From a virus, in the IMG/VR virus record IMGVR_UViG_3300027996_000071, positions 1-40,959 of that record: DNA of 40,959 nucleotides; one strand, given 5' to 3'. Under the pieces are notes generated by a model. It did not search any database, had not been told where the DNA came from, and worked only from the letters and a program-made list of their open reading frames with translations. A program made the translations under genes and the position numbers. Shown here in pieces: positions 8,601 to 16,536 of this stretch (positions are counted from its first letter, which is position 1; each line of letters begins with the position of its first letter).

Positions 8601-10826
8601 GATAATTATGTGCAGGAACCAGCTCCTCCTTATATGGGACCTTTTAGACCGGCTGAGGAAAAGCCTAAACAAGAAGATGACAACCTAACTTCTTATACAG
8701 TTAAGTCAGGAGATAACCTGACAAGAATAGCAGAACAGTTTGGTACTTCTGTAGATGAAATTGTAAAGTTAAATAATATTGATAATCCTAGTCAAATAAA
8801 TATCAATCAAGAATTAAAATTACCTGAGTCTAAAACTAAATTTCTTAACTATGATATTAAGTCAGGAGATACATTAGGTAGAATAGCATCAAGATTTGGT
8901 GTTCCTCTTAGAAAACTTGTAGAAGCTAATAGTTCAATTAAAAATATTAATGAAATTTTTGCTGGTCAAGATATTGTTATACCTCAATCTAACTATGAAG
9001 AAGTAGAAGAAATTGAAGAAACATGGCAGGACGTTGATCTATTAGATGAAGACAGAAAGAATATTAATGATTCAGCTGATGAGGATATAATAAAGAAAGC
9101 TCAAATGGTTAATGATCCTAATGGTCATTATGTTATAGTAAATAAAAAAACAAAGAGATTAGAAGTTTGGAGAGGTGGAAAGTCAATATTAGACTTTGAA
9201 GTTCTTACAGGTGCTAATAAAGGTGATGCTTTGACTGTAACAAAGATGTGGGATTTTAACCAAGATGGTAAGATAACAGATGAAGATAAAAGAAATGGTA
9301 AATGGATTCCTAACTGGAGCGCTGGAAACAAAAACACTGGTGCAGGTAAGTATTATATAAAAGAAAGTTATCCTGACTCACCGGATAAATATGGTGGTAA
9401 GGGAGTTCCTTCATTTAATTTATTTACAGATGGTACTGACATAGATGTAGCTACTGCTATTCATGGCCCTACTTCTGGTAGAAAAGGTTTATTTAATGAT
9501 GGGAATGCTGAAAACAATAGAGCAAGTAATGGTTGTATAAATGGTCAATGTACTGATTTACAAGCATTGTATGATTTAGGAATGCCTGCAGGTACAGCGG
9601 TATATGTATTACCAGAAGATGATGGTAATAATTTTCAATGGGTTGATGGACAAGCTGTATTAAAAATGTCAGAAGATAATAGAGAAAAATATACTTCTAA
9701 TTATATAGACTCTACAGGTAAAGAGCAAACTCAACAAGGATCTAATTATTCAGTAAATACATTAAACTACCAACCTATACGTCCAGTGTTTGACCAACAA
9801 GCTTTTGAAGAAGAAGTATATAATGAAACGGGTACTCTAAAGTCTATTGGTGATATTTTTACTTCAGACTCCTCAGATAAAGAAGAACAAGAAAACTCAA
9901 CTAAACCATTTATAGATTCTTTAGTAGATAACAAGAAAAAAATAATGGTAGAGGCAGGTATACCTAGTGATGTATATAATGATATTGCTAGAATTGCTTT
10001 TGGTATTTATGGTAATGAATCTAATTTTGGTGATACACACAGTGCTGGTGGAAACTTTACAAGAGGTGTTACAAAATTTGTAGCTGATCAAAATAGAAAA
10101 GGAGAGTTACCAATAGTTGGCTCAACTGATCTTTTACCTAAAGTTACTTCTTCACCTGATGTATTTAAAAAATATGATGGTTATTCAATAGATACATTAC
10201 AGGGATTAACATCTCTTTCTCCTTTAATAGCTCTTGCTGTAAAAGATAGTCAGAAGAATAATCTTCCTGTTTATGAAAAAAGTGCAAAAGAAGATTATAA
10301 CAGTGTTGGTTTAACTCAACTTAGATGGGATAATATAATAAAGGAAGATAAGAATTTACCAAAGGACAAAAAACAAATAAATATATTAAAGAAGTTTGGT
10401 ATAACATCTAATAAAGATTTATTAGATCCTGAAAAAGCAGCTATAGCAACTGTATTAAGATTAGCATTCTTAGCTAATAATAGAAAGGGTGTAGATAGAA
10501 ATGATTTATTTAATACACTTCCTAAACACTGGGGAGGATCAAGTAAGGATGATGGTAAAACATATACAGATAACGTTAAAAAACATGCTAAGTATTTAAA
10601 GTTTCAACAAAAAGGAAAGTATATGCCAAACTATGCAGTAGGAGGAGAGAAAAAACAAATACAAATGTATAAAGATTATATAGATGGTGTCTATGAAGGA
10701 ACTGACAAAGAGAGTAAAGCTAAAAGTTTATATGATAAATTAAATAGAAAGCATTATAAAGATGCAAAAGAGTTAGGTAATATGTCACCACCTAACTATA
10801 TTTTGACTCATCTTTATCAAGCTTAA
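5625..10826 (+). CDS. Multidomain virion peptidoglycan-remodelling protein (zincin, transglycosylase, 2x LysM, L,D-transpeptidase, lysozyme-like)
   Basis: 1733 residues. Domains seen in order: a zincin motif HEVGH (295-299), with E451 in NPTEARTRL a possible third ligand; an SLT-type lytic transglycosylase with candidate catalytic E803 (FVESNLDP), then GLGQ near 818-821 and AAYNWG at 880-885; LysM repeats at 1024-1067 and 1076-1120; an L,D-transpeptidase (YkuD-like) domain from about 1167 with H1280-G and S-N-G-C1304-I-N; and a second lysozyme-like domain with E1465 (GNESNFG) and SVGLTQLRW at 1560-1568. DxDxDG-type loops occur near 633 and 1210. LysM binds peptidoglycan, transglycosylases cut glycan strands, and L,D-transpeptidases make or exchange 3-3 cross-links. 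There is no obvious signal peptide, and the gene lies among virion genes, so I infer a particle-borne entry protein rather than a free endolysin. The start ATG overlaps the previous stop. Confidence 0.85.
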   Translation: MGHKKSIGLPGGPNEFLQDITQYISVDGYKNDSPDKTNPVNIIESGSITMEDVDFPVMGTDNLGNSEMMMPGNNYQFPGDSVLEVPMVQTGYEVPKRQGVRLNYDEEGKVIGESSHIMKTETFDNVNWFSFPTLFQNEDGTWVDMSEQAKKDWKPVYEEAKRRGEIIDFGKDRETALKFGKGSWKPKFQLRGEVDNTKGVIPNQKNVDNSFQRKWLESPMYKKILANEVGPTDDAEFITNSRIGNLQNVPIIVNPGTHEDEDVGATSWSVNGEMEFFKPSHTNHEGHIYENTFEHEVGHSGDRVGEDTLKRYEDNLSIGDKIALANASLSTRPSNIFLPNYVSLANKAYNYITGQETNDLEDRAKQIYKNLNTERLIPTKTIKRFEDERVNIEGYDDDGNPIINKLDIASYGAYDADGNPIVAFNKDGSVKEGQIEIERSPWGDYVSNPTEARTRLNTIRSAAKDLGIYDPMTEPLTREKFQQLIDRSSELNRGESDGFNPLMQLQDVYSDDEIFNQLNEISSVDDSKDKSRYAQKGGAIPKAQTGNRGNNTLDKAVIPVLEGAAEKADEFSTWLGKQTKDLMSPDLDIETRLKMFEQVRPVSYPGFGSIVNEGFGLIGDALGLTDPESPSLDKDGDLDFSEEAWARALKIPTKDKYIKQQTEYKPTTAKDSDVQYYKISDEIFDKEGFLLDFQDMAIGDKQTVDGLLPYMKEAYFEATGQSGSMFMDTDPLQNFQVQVGYDKERDQKYLSMYDKYDFNSIANAGIKPYEFYDRIYIPKDSDKKEKTKNKVDSNILYKQAFVESNLDPKAKSNKGYMGLGQIGDSLIKDYKKANKVDEIDPYDPEQNYQVQEWSMNELYNSSFINKENQDDDVRLIKTLAAYNWGRGNTLDLLNELKEEGEDIYNDVKWVSKLPQETQDYIDMILYDKNTEGRPNVQENFLKTTTDEAYDYYKQLYNYKDINEQDSLPVKQYAGPIRQEEEQSFYLPEMWQQDNYVQEPAPPYMGPFRPAEEKPKQEDDNLTSYTVKSGDNLTRIAEQFGTSVDEIVKLNNIDNPSQININQELKLPESKTKFLNYDIKSGDTLGRIASRFGVPLRKLVEANSSIKNINEIFAGQDIVIPQSNYEEVEEIEETWQDVDLLDEDRKNINDSADEDIIKKAQMVNDPNGHYVIVNKKTKRLEVWRGGKSILDFEVLTGANKGDALTVTKMWDFNQDGKITDEDKRNGKWIPNWSAGNKNTGAGKYYIKESYPDSPDKYGGKGVPSFNLFTDGTDIDVATAIHGPTSGRKGLFNDGNAENNRASNGCINGQCTDLQALYDLGMPAGTAVYVLPEDDGNNFQWVDGQAVLKMSEDNREKYTSNYIDSTGKEQTQQGSNYSVNTLNYQPIRPVFDQQAFEEEVYNETGTLKSIGDIFTSDSSDKEEQENSTKPFIDSLVDNKKKIMVEAGIPSDVYNDIARIAFGIYGNESNFGDTHSAGGNFTRGVTKFVADQNRKGELPIVGSTDLLPKVTSSPDVFKKYDGYSIDTLQGLTSLSPLIALAVKDSQKNNLPVYEKSAKEDYNSVGLTQLRWDNIIKEDKNLPKDKKQINILKKFGITSNKDLLDPEKAAIATVLRLAFLANNRKGVDRNDLFNTLPKHWGGSSKDDGKTYTDNVKKHAKYLKFQQKGKYMPNYAVGGEKKQIQMYKDYIDGVYEGTDKESKAKSLYDKLNRKHYKDAKELGNMSPPNYILTHLYQA
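9123..9615 (+). other. L,D-transpeptidase (YkuD-like) domain
   Basis: The domain starts with GHYVIVNKKTKRLEVW, the usual first strands of the YkuD fold, and ends near VYVLPEDD. The catalytic signature is AIHG (His1280) followed by ASNGCIN (Cys1304). This fits the H-x(n)-[ST]-x-G-C-[hydrophobic]-[NR] pattern, with Asn in place of the His common before the Gly. An EF-hand-like loop (DFNQDGKITDED, residues 1210-1221) is inserted in the fold. Confidence 0.75.
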
Positions 10827-10886
10827 ACCCTAAAGATTAGTGAATCTCCCTAATTATTTGTATATTAATAATATAATATTATCAAC
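10827..10886 (+). promoter_or_regulatory. 60-base AT-rich spacer with small hairpin; possible promoter
   Basis: Directly after the TAA stop comes ACCCTAAAG, then a short inverted repeat AGATT-AGTG-AATCT (10834-10847) and a second CCCTAA. TTTGTA at 10857-10862 is followed by nearly pure A/T up to the GTG start. TTTG followed by a TA-rich box resembles Bacteroidota promoters (TTTG...TAnnTTTG), but the second box is poor here. The spacer at 16478-16536 has a similar layout. Confidence 0.3.
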
Positions 10887-13514
10887 GTGGATTTAAACAA
10901 AAAAAGTGTAAAACAACAAGGAGGGTCAATGATTCCTCAACAACCTGGTATGCAACAGCAACCTCAAGTTGATCCGCAAGTTATGCAGATAAGTGAAATG
11001 TTTTCTGCAGCTGTTCAAGAAGGTCAGCAACCTCAAGAAGTATTGATGGGTTTAATGCAGCAAGAAGTTGATCAAAATATTATAGGTCAGGCTCTTATGC
11101 AATTGGGTTATGAAGAAGAAGCAATTATAAGTTTGTTTGAAGATGTACAAAAACTACAACAACCACAAGAACCTAGCCCACAGCAAATTACAAATAATCC
11201 ACAACAATTAGCAAGAGCAGAAGAAATGCAAGAAGAAGCTCCTGCTATGGATATGAATATAACATCTATTGAGCAAGCTAAATCTGGCATAGAAATTAAA
11301 CCAGAAAATAAAGGCAAGTTTACTAGATGGGCTAGTGCAAGAGATATGTCAGTATCTGAAGCTTATAACAAAGTTATGAGCAATACAGATAATTATCCAC
11401 CATCAGTAGTAAAAATGGCAAACTTTGCTAAGAATGCTGCTGGATGGAAGAAGGAAGAAGGTGGTGAATTTGAGCCACACTTTATGTATAAAGGTGATAG
11501 AAAGATTAGAGCTAGAGATATGGCCACTCATCTTAGACTTAAAGAGGCTGGATACAATCATGAAGCACCTAAAGCAGCAGATGGAGTAGAGACAGGAGCA
11601 GTAGTAGCATCTGAAGAAGGTACAGATAATACAAAAATGATGTCTGATTTCTTAAATGCTTCTAAAAGTGAGGACGCAGTTAAAACTAAAAATAAAGGTT
11701 TAATAAGTAATTTAGAAGATGAAGGTATACTTGAGCCAGGGCCAATGTATATTAACCCTGCTATTTTTAACAACAATGAATTCAATTTAGGGAAAGCTGC
11801 AAACGTGCTTATGTCTGGATATGAAGATATGTTTAGTGGTAAGGATAAAGATGGTGATGGTGTAAAGGATGGTAGCTTTAGAGACTGGCGTGGTAAGCAT
11901 ATTAATAACAAAATGCAAAAGATGGCTAATGCCACTTATGACGTTAAGTTTGATACAAGTGATGAAAATAAAAATGCTGCTGCAACATGGTTTAAACAAT
12001 TTCAAGTTGAAAATCCAGAACTAGGTCAACAGAAAGATGCATTAGGAAATATTATAAAAACAGAAGCAGATAAAGTACTAGATGATATAAATGCTCCAAG
12101 TGCAGTAAAAAAAATCTCTGATGATCTGCTAGAGAAATGGCAAACAGGAACAGCAGAAACAAAAGCATATATTGAATCCATATTAAAAAAGAAAGGGCAA
12201 GAGATACCAACTGAATATAAAGTAGATCCAATGTCTGGTTCTGTTACTCCTCCTGTTACTGAAAAGAAAGATCCACAAGAAGTAGATGTAGATCCTGGGT
12301 TTGATATGAAAGCACCAAAGTCTGTTGAAAATATTGATCCTGGGTTTGATATGAAAACACCAAAAGGCTATAATGGTCCTTTTGATCCTGGGTTTGATAA
12401 AGGCGTTCCTAATTTTTCTGACTATCAACAAATGTTAGTTAAATATGGAGCTGAAATACCTAATATGCAAATGGCAGGTCCAGTAGCAAATCAAAAGCTT
12501 AGTTTCCAAGAGTGGGTGGTGCAAGACCCTGTTACAAGAGGTGGTGCTAATGGTCCACAATTGTATGCAGAATATGAAGCTGAGTTTGATAATCCTTTTA
12601 ACCCAACTCCACCGGTAGCTCAAACAAATGATGTGCCTGCACAAAGATCAGCAGCGGATTTATTTACAGATATAAAGGGTCCTGAAGTTGATGCAAACTA
12701 TGGTGGTGTAGGTGGATTTTTAGATAGAGCTTTAAATAGTACAGTTGCCACAGCATTTGGTGATTTATCAAACTTTGCTGTTGGTGCAGCAGATGTTGCT
12801 AATGATTATTTTGATGAAATAAATAAAAAGAAAGCACAAGAAGAATTAAGAGGTGATTTAGTTGCAGATAATATATATGGAACTAAGACAGATGCCTTTA
12901 ATAAAAGAGGAACGTTTGATATTAATTCTGGTTTGATGGGTAGTGAAGGTGACGCAACAACAGGATTATATATGACTAAAGAAGGTGGTGGTGTAAGAGA
13001 GTTATCTAAGTATCAGGATAAAGGTGAAACTAGAAAAGAGAGAAAAAATAGAATCAAAAACTATGATCATGAATATCTAGATGAGTATATAGAATTATTT
13101 AAAAGTAAAAACAAAGGTGATAAGACAGCTATAAAAGATATTATGTCTCAAATGGGAGTTACTCAAAATGATACATTATTTGTGGGAAATAGTAATACTG
13201 TAAGCGGTGCCAAGATGTTTCCTCAGTTTAATTTAAAACAATATTTAGCATCACAAATTGATCCTGAAGCATATAATGCAGGTGAGTCTGTTATTGTAAA
13301 TCATACAAATAAAGCTCCTTATTATACTTCAGAACCAGATCCGGAAGATGGTAAATCATATAGCTTTAAGAACAAAACTTACTATGATGATGATAATGGA
13401 TATATTCATTTGATTAAATCAAAAAAACAAAATGGAGGTGAACAAACTGTAGAGGTTGATTCAAGAATGTTAGCAAAACTAATTGCAGCTGGTGCTGACA
13501 TAGAAAAATTATAA
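10887..13514 (+). CDS. Gln/Met-rich virion (cargo) protein with DPGFDMK repeats
   Basis: 875 residues, GTG start chosen. An in-frame ATG at 10929 (residue 15) follows an AGGAGGG run, but other genes here lack Shine-Dalgarno sites and that run encodes a QGG motif common in this protein type. Residues 1-100 are Gln/Met-rich and probably disordered. Around 136-190 there is a short helical module beginning KGKFTRWASARDMSV, which I recognise from other phage virion proteins. A DKDGDG calcium-type loop is at about 320. Three copies of DPGFD[MK] begin at 469, 484 and 500. EEGGEFEP and similar GG-E-P motifs recur. I cannot assign an enzymatic role; position and composition suggest a packaged or ejected structural protein. 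The stop is two bases before the next ATG. Confidence 0.65.
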   Translation: MDLNKKSVKQQGGSMIPQQPGMQQQPQVDPQVMQISEMFSAAVQEGQQPQEVLMGLMQQEVDQNIIGQALMQLGYEEEAIISLFEDVQKLQQPQEPSPQQITNNPQQLARAEEMQEEAPAMDMNITSIEQAKSGIEIKPENKGKFTRWASARDMSVSEAYNKVMSNTDNYPPSVVKMANFAKNAAGWKKEEGGEFEPHFMYKGDRKIRARDMATHLRLKEAGYNHEAPKAADGVETGAVVASEEGTDNTKMMSDFLNASKSEDAVKTKNKGLISNLEDEGILEPGPMYINPAIFNNNEFNLGKAANVLMSGYEDMFSGKDKDGDGVKDGSFRDWRGKHINNKMQKMANATYDVKFDTSDENKNAAATWFKQFQVENPELGQQKDALGNIIKTEADKVLDDINAPSAVKKISDDLLEKWQTGTAETKAYIESILKKKGQEIPTEYKVDPMSGSVTPPVTEKKDPQEVDVDPGFDMKAPKSVENIDPGFDMKTPKGYNGPFDPGFDKGVPNFSDYQQMLVKYGAEIPNMQMAGPVANQKLSFQEWVVQDPVTRGGANGPQLYAEYEAEFDNPFNPTPPVAQTNDVPAQRSAADLFTDIKGPEVDANYGGVGGFLDRALNSTVATAFGDLSNFAVGAADVANDYFDEINKKKAQEELRGDLVADNIYGTKTDAFNKRGTFDINSGLMGSEGDATTGLYMTKEGGGVRELSKYQDKGETRKERKNRIKNYDHEYLDEYIELFKSKNKGDKTAIKDIMSQMGVTQNDTLFVGNSNTVSGAKMFPQFNLKQYLASQIDPEAYNAGESVIVNHTNKAPYYTSEPDPEDGKSYSFKNKTYYDDDNGYIHLIKSKKQNGGEQTVEVDSRMLAKLIAAGADIEKL
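12291..12399 (+). repeat. Three exact 16-base repeats encoding DPGFD
   Basis: GATCCTGGGTTTGATA occurs at 12291, 12336 and 12384, spaced 45 and 48 bases apart and always in frame. The intervening protein sequence partly repeats as well (MKAPK, MKTPK). A fourth partial copy, CCTGGGTTTGATATG, lies at 15509-15523 in the next gene and encodes PGFDM. Confidence 0.8.
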
Positions 13515-13516
13515 TT

Positions 13517-16477
13517 ATGGCAAAAATTAAAATAAATAAATTACCACAAGGTTTTAGCATCCGCAACGGAAAAGTTGTTGAAGATAATATCATGAAAGAT
13601 GGTGGTATGACAACAGGTGATCAAGCTGATTATGGTTTGGTTACAACTCCGCAAGCATACTATGGTGATACTAATTTTAACAATTCACAAGATGAATCTG
13701 TTAGATATAGTTTATCTAGTGTACCTAGAGAAGATGCTAACTTAGAAGCAGAAGGTGGAGAAACAGTTTTAACTGATTTAAATGATGACGGTACATTTGG
13801 TCTGTATGACATACAAGGACCAAGACACGGTAGTGGAGGTGTACCAATGTTTTTGCCAGAACAATCTTTTGTTTTTTCTGACACAAGAAAACTTAAGTTT
13901 ACAAAAGATGAAATGAGTGAGTTTGGAGTAGGTGGAAGTAAAAAAACACCTGCTAAAATTTCTAAGAAGTTTGGGTTACAAGAGTATTATGGTGAATTAG
14001 ATTCACAGTATGCAGATAAAATATCAGCTACAAGTGCAGAGCTTATGTTGAAGAAAAACATGAATGACTTATCAAAGCTTGCTTTTGTACAAGAAGCCAA
14101 AAAGAATTTTTCTGATGGTGTACCTTTAGCATCTCATCCATATTTAGTTTCTATAGGTGAAGACCCTATTGAGTTTACAGCTAAAGTAGAAGAGATATCA
14201 AGGAAAGAAGCAGAAGCTAAAGCTTTAGCAGCATTACCTATTGAGCAACAGCAACAAATAATGATGATGCAACAAATGATGGCTCAACAAGAACAGCAAG
14301 AAGGTATGCAACAACAGATGCCTCAGCAAGGAATGCCAGCACCTATGGAAGCATTTATGCCTCCACCAGGAGAGCCAGGGTTAGCAATGGAAAATAATGC
14401 TATGATGGGATCTATGGCACAGTATGGAACTGAGCTTGGAGACTTTTTAGTTAAAGCTGGTTATGGTAAAGAATTAGAAAGCTATCAAAAGAAAGGAGAA
14501 ACTGCAAGAGATTACTATGAAAGAAAAAATATTGGGTATCCTAAGAACATGAAAGATGCTACTTGGGATGGTAAAGCATGGTATCTAGAAGATGGTTCTG
14601 ATCCAATACCCAAATCAGAATTAAGAAGACAAGCTCTTATTGCAATTCAAAGTGGTCAAGTGCCAGATGCATATAGACTCATGGAAGAAACTTCTGAGAC
14701 AACTACTCAGACAACTACTGAGACAGAAACAGATGCTGTAACAACAGATAAAACTACAACTGCAACTGACAAACAAGTAGAAACTGTTGTAGATTCTGGT
14801 GGTGCTAAAAATCCTTATGCTGCTGGAAGTGAAAAAGCTAAACAATATGATAAATTTATAGCAGATGGGTATACTCCTACTGTAGTAAAGAAGGATGGTA
14901 AAAACAAAATATCTTTTGTTAGAGGACCCATTGATGGTAGAACTATGAAAGAGGCTACTGAAATTCAGGTGTTTGATCAAGATAAAATATCTGGAGCTGG
15001 TGGTTTATCTGATACTTATACTCCTGAAATAAGAACTCAACAAGAACTAAATAATGATCCAGTTGTAGGTGACGTAGCAACTTTTATAAGTGGTAAGTAT
15101 TCTGGTAATCAATTACCGGATACTCAGGCTGTAAATACAGATGGTTTTGGATATGGTTCAGATATGTTTTCTAGTCAAGAGTCTGAAGAAGATTTTTATT
15201 ATAGAAACCAGGCTGTTATAGATGATTTAAAGAAGGACGGTATAGACTTCAAGTTTAATATGAAGTTGACTGATCCAAACTATGATGCAAACTGGAGAGG
15301 ATTCCAAAATAAATATGAAGAAAAAAGAAAAGCATACTTTGATAAAAAAGGTGTTCAGTACATACCTTATTTCTTTACCGATGAAGTATTGGATGAAAGA
15401 CTTAAAAATGATCCTGGTACTTATGATAAAGATGGTGATGGTAAGTTAGATGATGAGTGGAATAAAAGAAGGTTTGATGGTAAGAGGGGTGGCTATACTG
15501 TAAATGCTCCTGGGTTTGATATGGATTATCAACCTGGAGATGAGCAATTTATGGATTTACCAGATGATCCAGAAGAAAAGAAAAAAATACCACCAGCTAA
15601 ACCTGACCCAGAAAAAGAGTGGTGGAAACAAGATGTGAATAACATACTTGCATTAAATGCTATTGATGATGAATTGTTCCTGCCTTGGGCTCCTCAACTA
15701 GAAGATCAAAAAATTGATTATGTATTAGATGATTATACAGGAAGAGTTAATGCAAATTTAGCAGCACAAAGCACTATGGCAAATGCATTAGGTGCATACG
15801 GACCACAAGCAATTGCACGTAGTAATATTCAAGGTAAAACTTTAGATGCTAATGCTAAAGCTATAAATCAAGTTAACCAGAACAATGTTAGAACTATGAA
15901 TCAAGTTGCAACAATGCAACCACAACTAGATATGAAAGTTGACATGGCTAACAATGCAACAAATAAACAATTATATGATGATACTACTGTAGCATTACAG
16001 AATGCTCAGAATTTTAAAAATTGGAAAACTGGTAGATATAATGATTTATATAATGCTGGTATAACAAACGCAGCCAATACATATAATATGAACCAGTTGT
16101 ATGATTATTATAATGTTAACCCTTTAAAAGGTGGTGATGTTGAATTTGGTCCTAATGGTAAAAGATTGATGAAAGATTCTCAAGGAGATCAAACTCAAGC
16201 AAATATAAAAAAGTGGCAAACATTACAGGAGCTTGTTGGTAAAGATGGAGAAGGTAATCAAAGAGAAGTTACAAAAGATATGTGGGACAGAATATATGGT
16301 CCTAACTCATCTAATACTAACACAAGAACAAATGCACAACAAGAGCTAATCAATCAAGGTGCACCTGTAGGTTATGATGCAGCAAGAGGAATGTTGAATC
16401 AATCACAAAAAGGAAAAGAAATAAAAAGACTATCAAAGTGGGCAGTGCCGTTTTACAGTGGTAAGATGGGAATGTAA
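13517..16477 (+). CDS. Large virion-associated protein with Gln/Met- and Thr-rich linkers
   Basis: 986 residues, starting two bases after the previous stop. The N-terminus (KIKINKLPQGFSIRNGKVV) and a module at about 77-129 (EAEGGETVLTDL, then GPRHGSGGVPM and FVFSDTRKLKF) match a pattern I know from uncharacterised virion proteins of Bacteroidota phages. Residues 241-291 are Gln/Met/Pro-rich, and 392-424 are Thr/Glu-rich. DxDxDG-type loops are at 87 (DLNDDG) and 637 (DKDGDG). The C-terminal third is Asn/Gln-rich and helical-looking, ending near RLSKWAVPFYSG. No catalytic motif was found. A flexible, segmented composition fits a protein that must pass through a narrow tail, but that is inference. 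Confidence 0.65.
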   Translation: MAKIKINKLPQGFSIRNGKVVEDNIMKDGGMTTGDQADYGLVTTPQAYYGDTNFNNSQDESVRYSLSSVPREDANLEAEGGETVLTDLNDDGTFGLYDIQGPRHGSGGVPMFLPEQSFVFSDTRKLKFTKDEMSEFGVGGSKKTPAKISKKFGLQEYYGELDSQYADKISATSAELMLKKNMNDLSKLAFVQEAKKNFSDGVPLASHPYLVSIGEDPIEFTAKVEEISRKEAEAKALAALPIEQQQQIMMMQQMMAQQEQQEGMQQQMPQQGMPAPMEAFMPPPGEPGLAMENNAMMGSMAQYGTELGDFLVKAGYGKELESYQKKGETARDYYERKNIGYPKNMKDATWDGKAWYLEDGSDPIPKSELRRQALIAIQSGQVPDAYRLMEETSETTTQTTTETETDAVTTDKTTTATDKQVETVVDSGGAKNPYAAGSEKAKQYDKFIADGYTPTVVKKDGKNKISFVRGPIDGRTMKEATEIQVFDQDKISGAGGLSDTYTPEIRTQQELNNDPVVGDVATFISGKYSGNQLPDTQAVNTDGFGYGSDMFSSQESEEDFYYRNQAVIDDLKKDGIDFKFNMKLTDPNYDANWRGFQNKYEEKRKAYFDKKGVQYIPYFFTDEVLDERLKNDPGTYDKDGDGKLDDEWNKRRFDGKRGGYTVNAPGFDMDYQPGDEQFMDLPDDPEEKKKIPPAKPDPEKEWWKQDVNNILALNAIDDELFLPWAPQLEDQKIDYVLDDYTGRVNANLAAQSTMANALGAYGPQAIARSNIQGKTLDANAKAINQVNQNNVRTMNQVATMQPQLDMKVDMANNATNKQLYDDTTVALQNAQNFKNWKTGRYNDLYNAGITNAANTYNMNQLYDYYNVNPLKGGDVEFGPNGKRLMKDSQGDQTQANIKKWQTLQELVGKDGEGNQREVTKDMWDRIYGPNSSNTNTRTNAQQELINQGAPVGYDAARGMLNQSQKGKEIKRLSKWAVPFYSGKMGM

Positions 16478-16491
16478 ACCTAAAGGGTTTA
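16475..16491 (+). terminator. Small hairpin overlapping stop codon; weak terminator candidate
   Basis: TAAACC-TAAAG-GGTTTA is a perfect 6-base stem with a 5-base loop, and its first three bases are the stop codon. No T-run follows, so it may instead protect an mRNA end or have no function. Confidence 0.3.
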
Positions 16492-16536
16492 TAGAAAACA
16501 CTTTGTAAACTTATATAATTATATTAATTTTACATT
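16492..16536 (+). promoter_or_regulatory. Possible Bacteroidota-type promoter
   Basis: TTTG at 16502-16505 and TAATTTTA at 16525-16532 are separated by 19 bases. This is close to the TTTG-N(17-23)-TAnnTTTG consensus, with one mismatch in the second box. The box ends only four bases before the ATG, so the transcript would be nearly leaderless, which lowers confidence. Confidence 0.25.

Noticed and set aside
10917-10931. AGGAGGG upstream of ATG at 10929 as a ribosome binding site and alternative start
   Set aside because: No other gene in the window uses such a site, and the bases encode a QGG motif typical of the N-terminus of this protein type. The ATG start remains possible but is not preferred.
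14690-14790. Thr-rich stretch as a DNA microsatellite
   Set aside because: The Thr codons vary and no exact short unit is repeated; it is a protein-level low-complexity segment.
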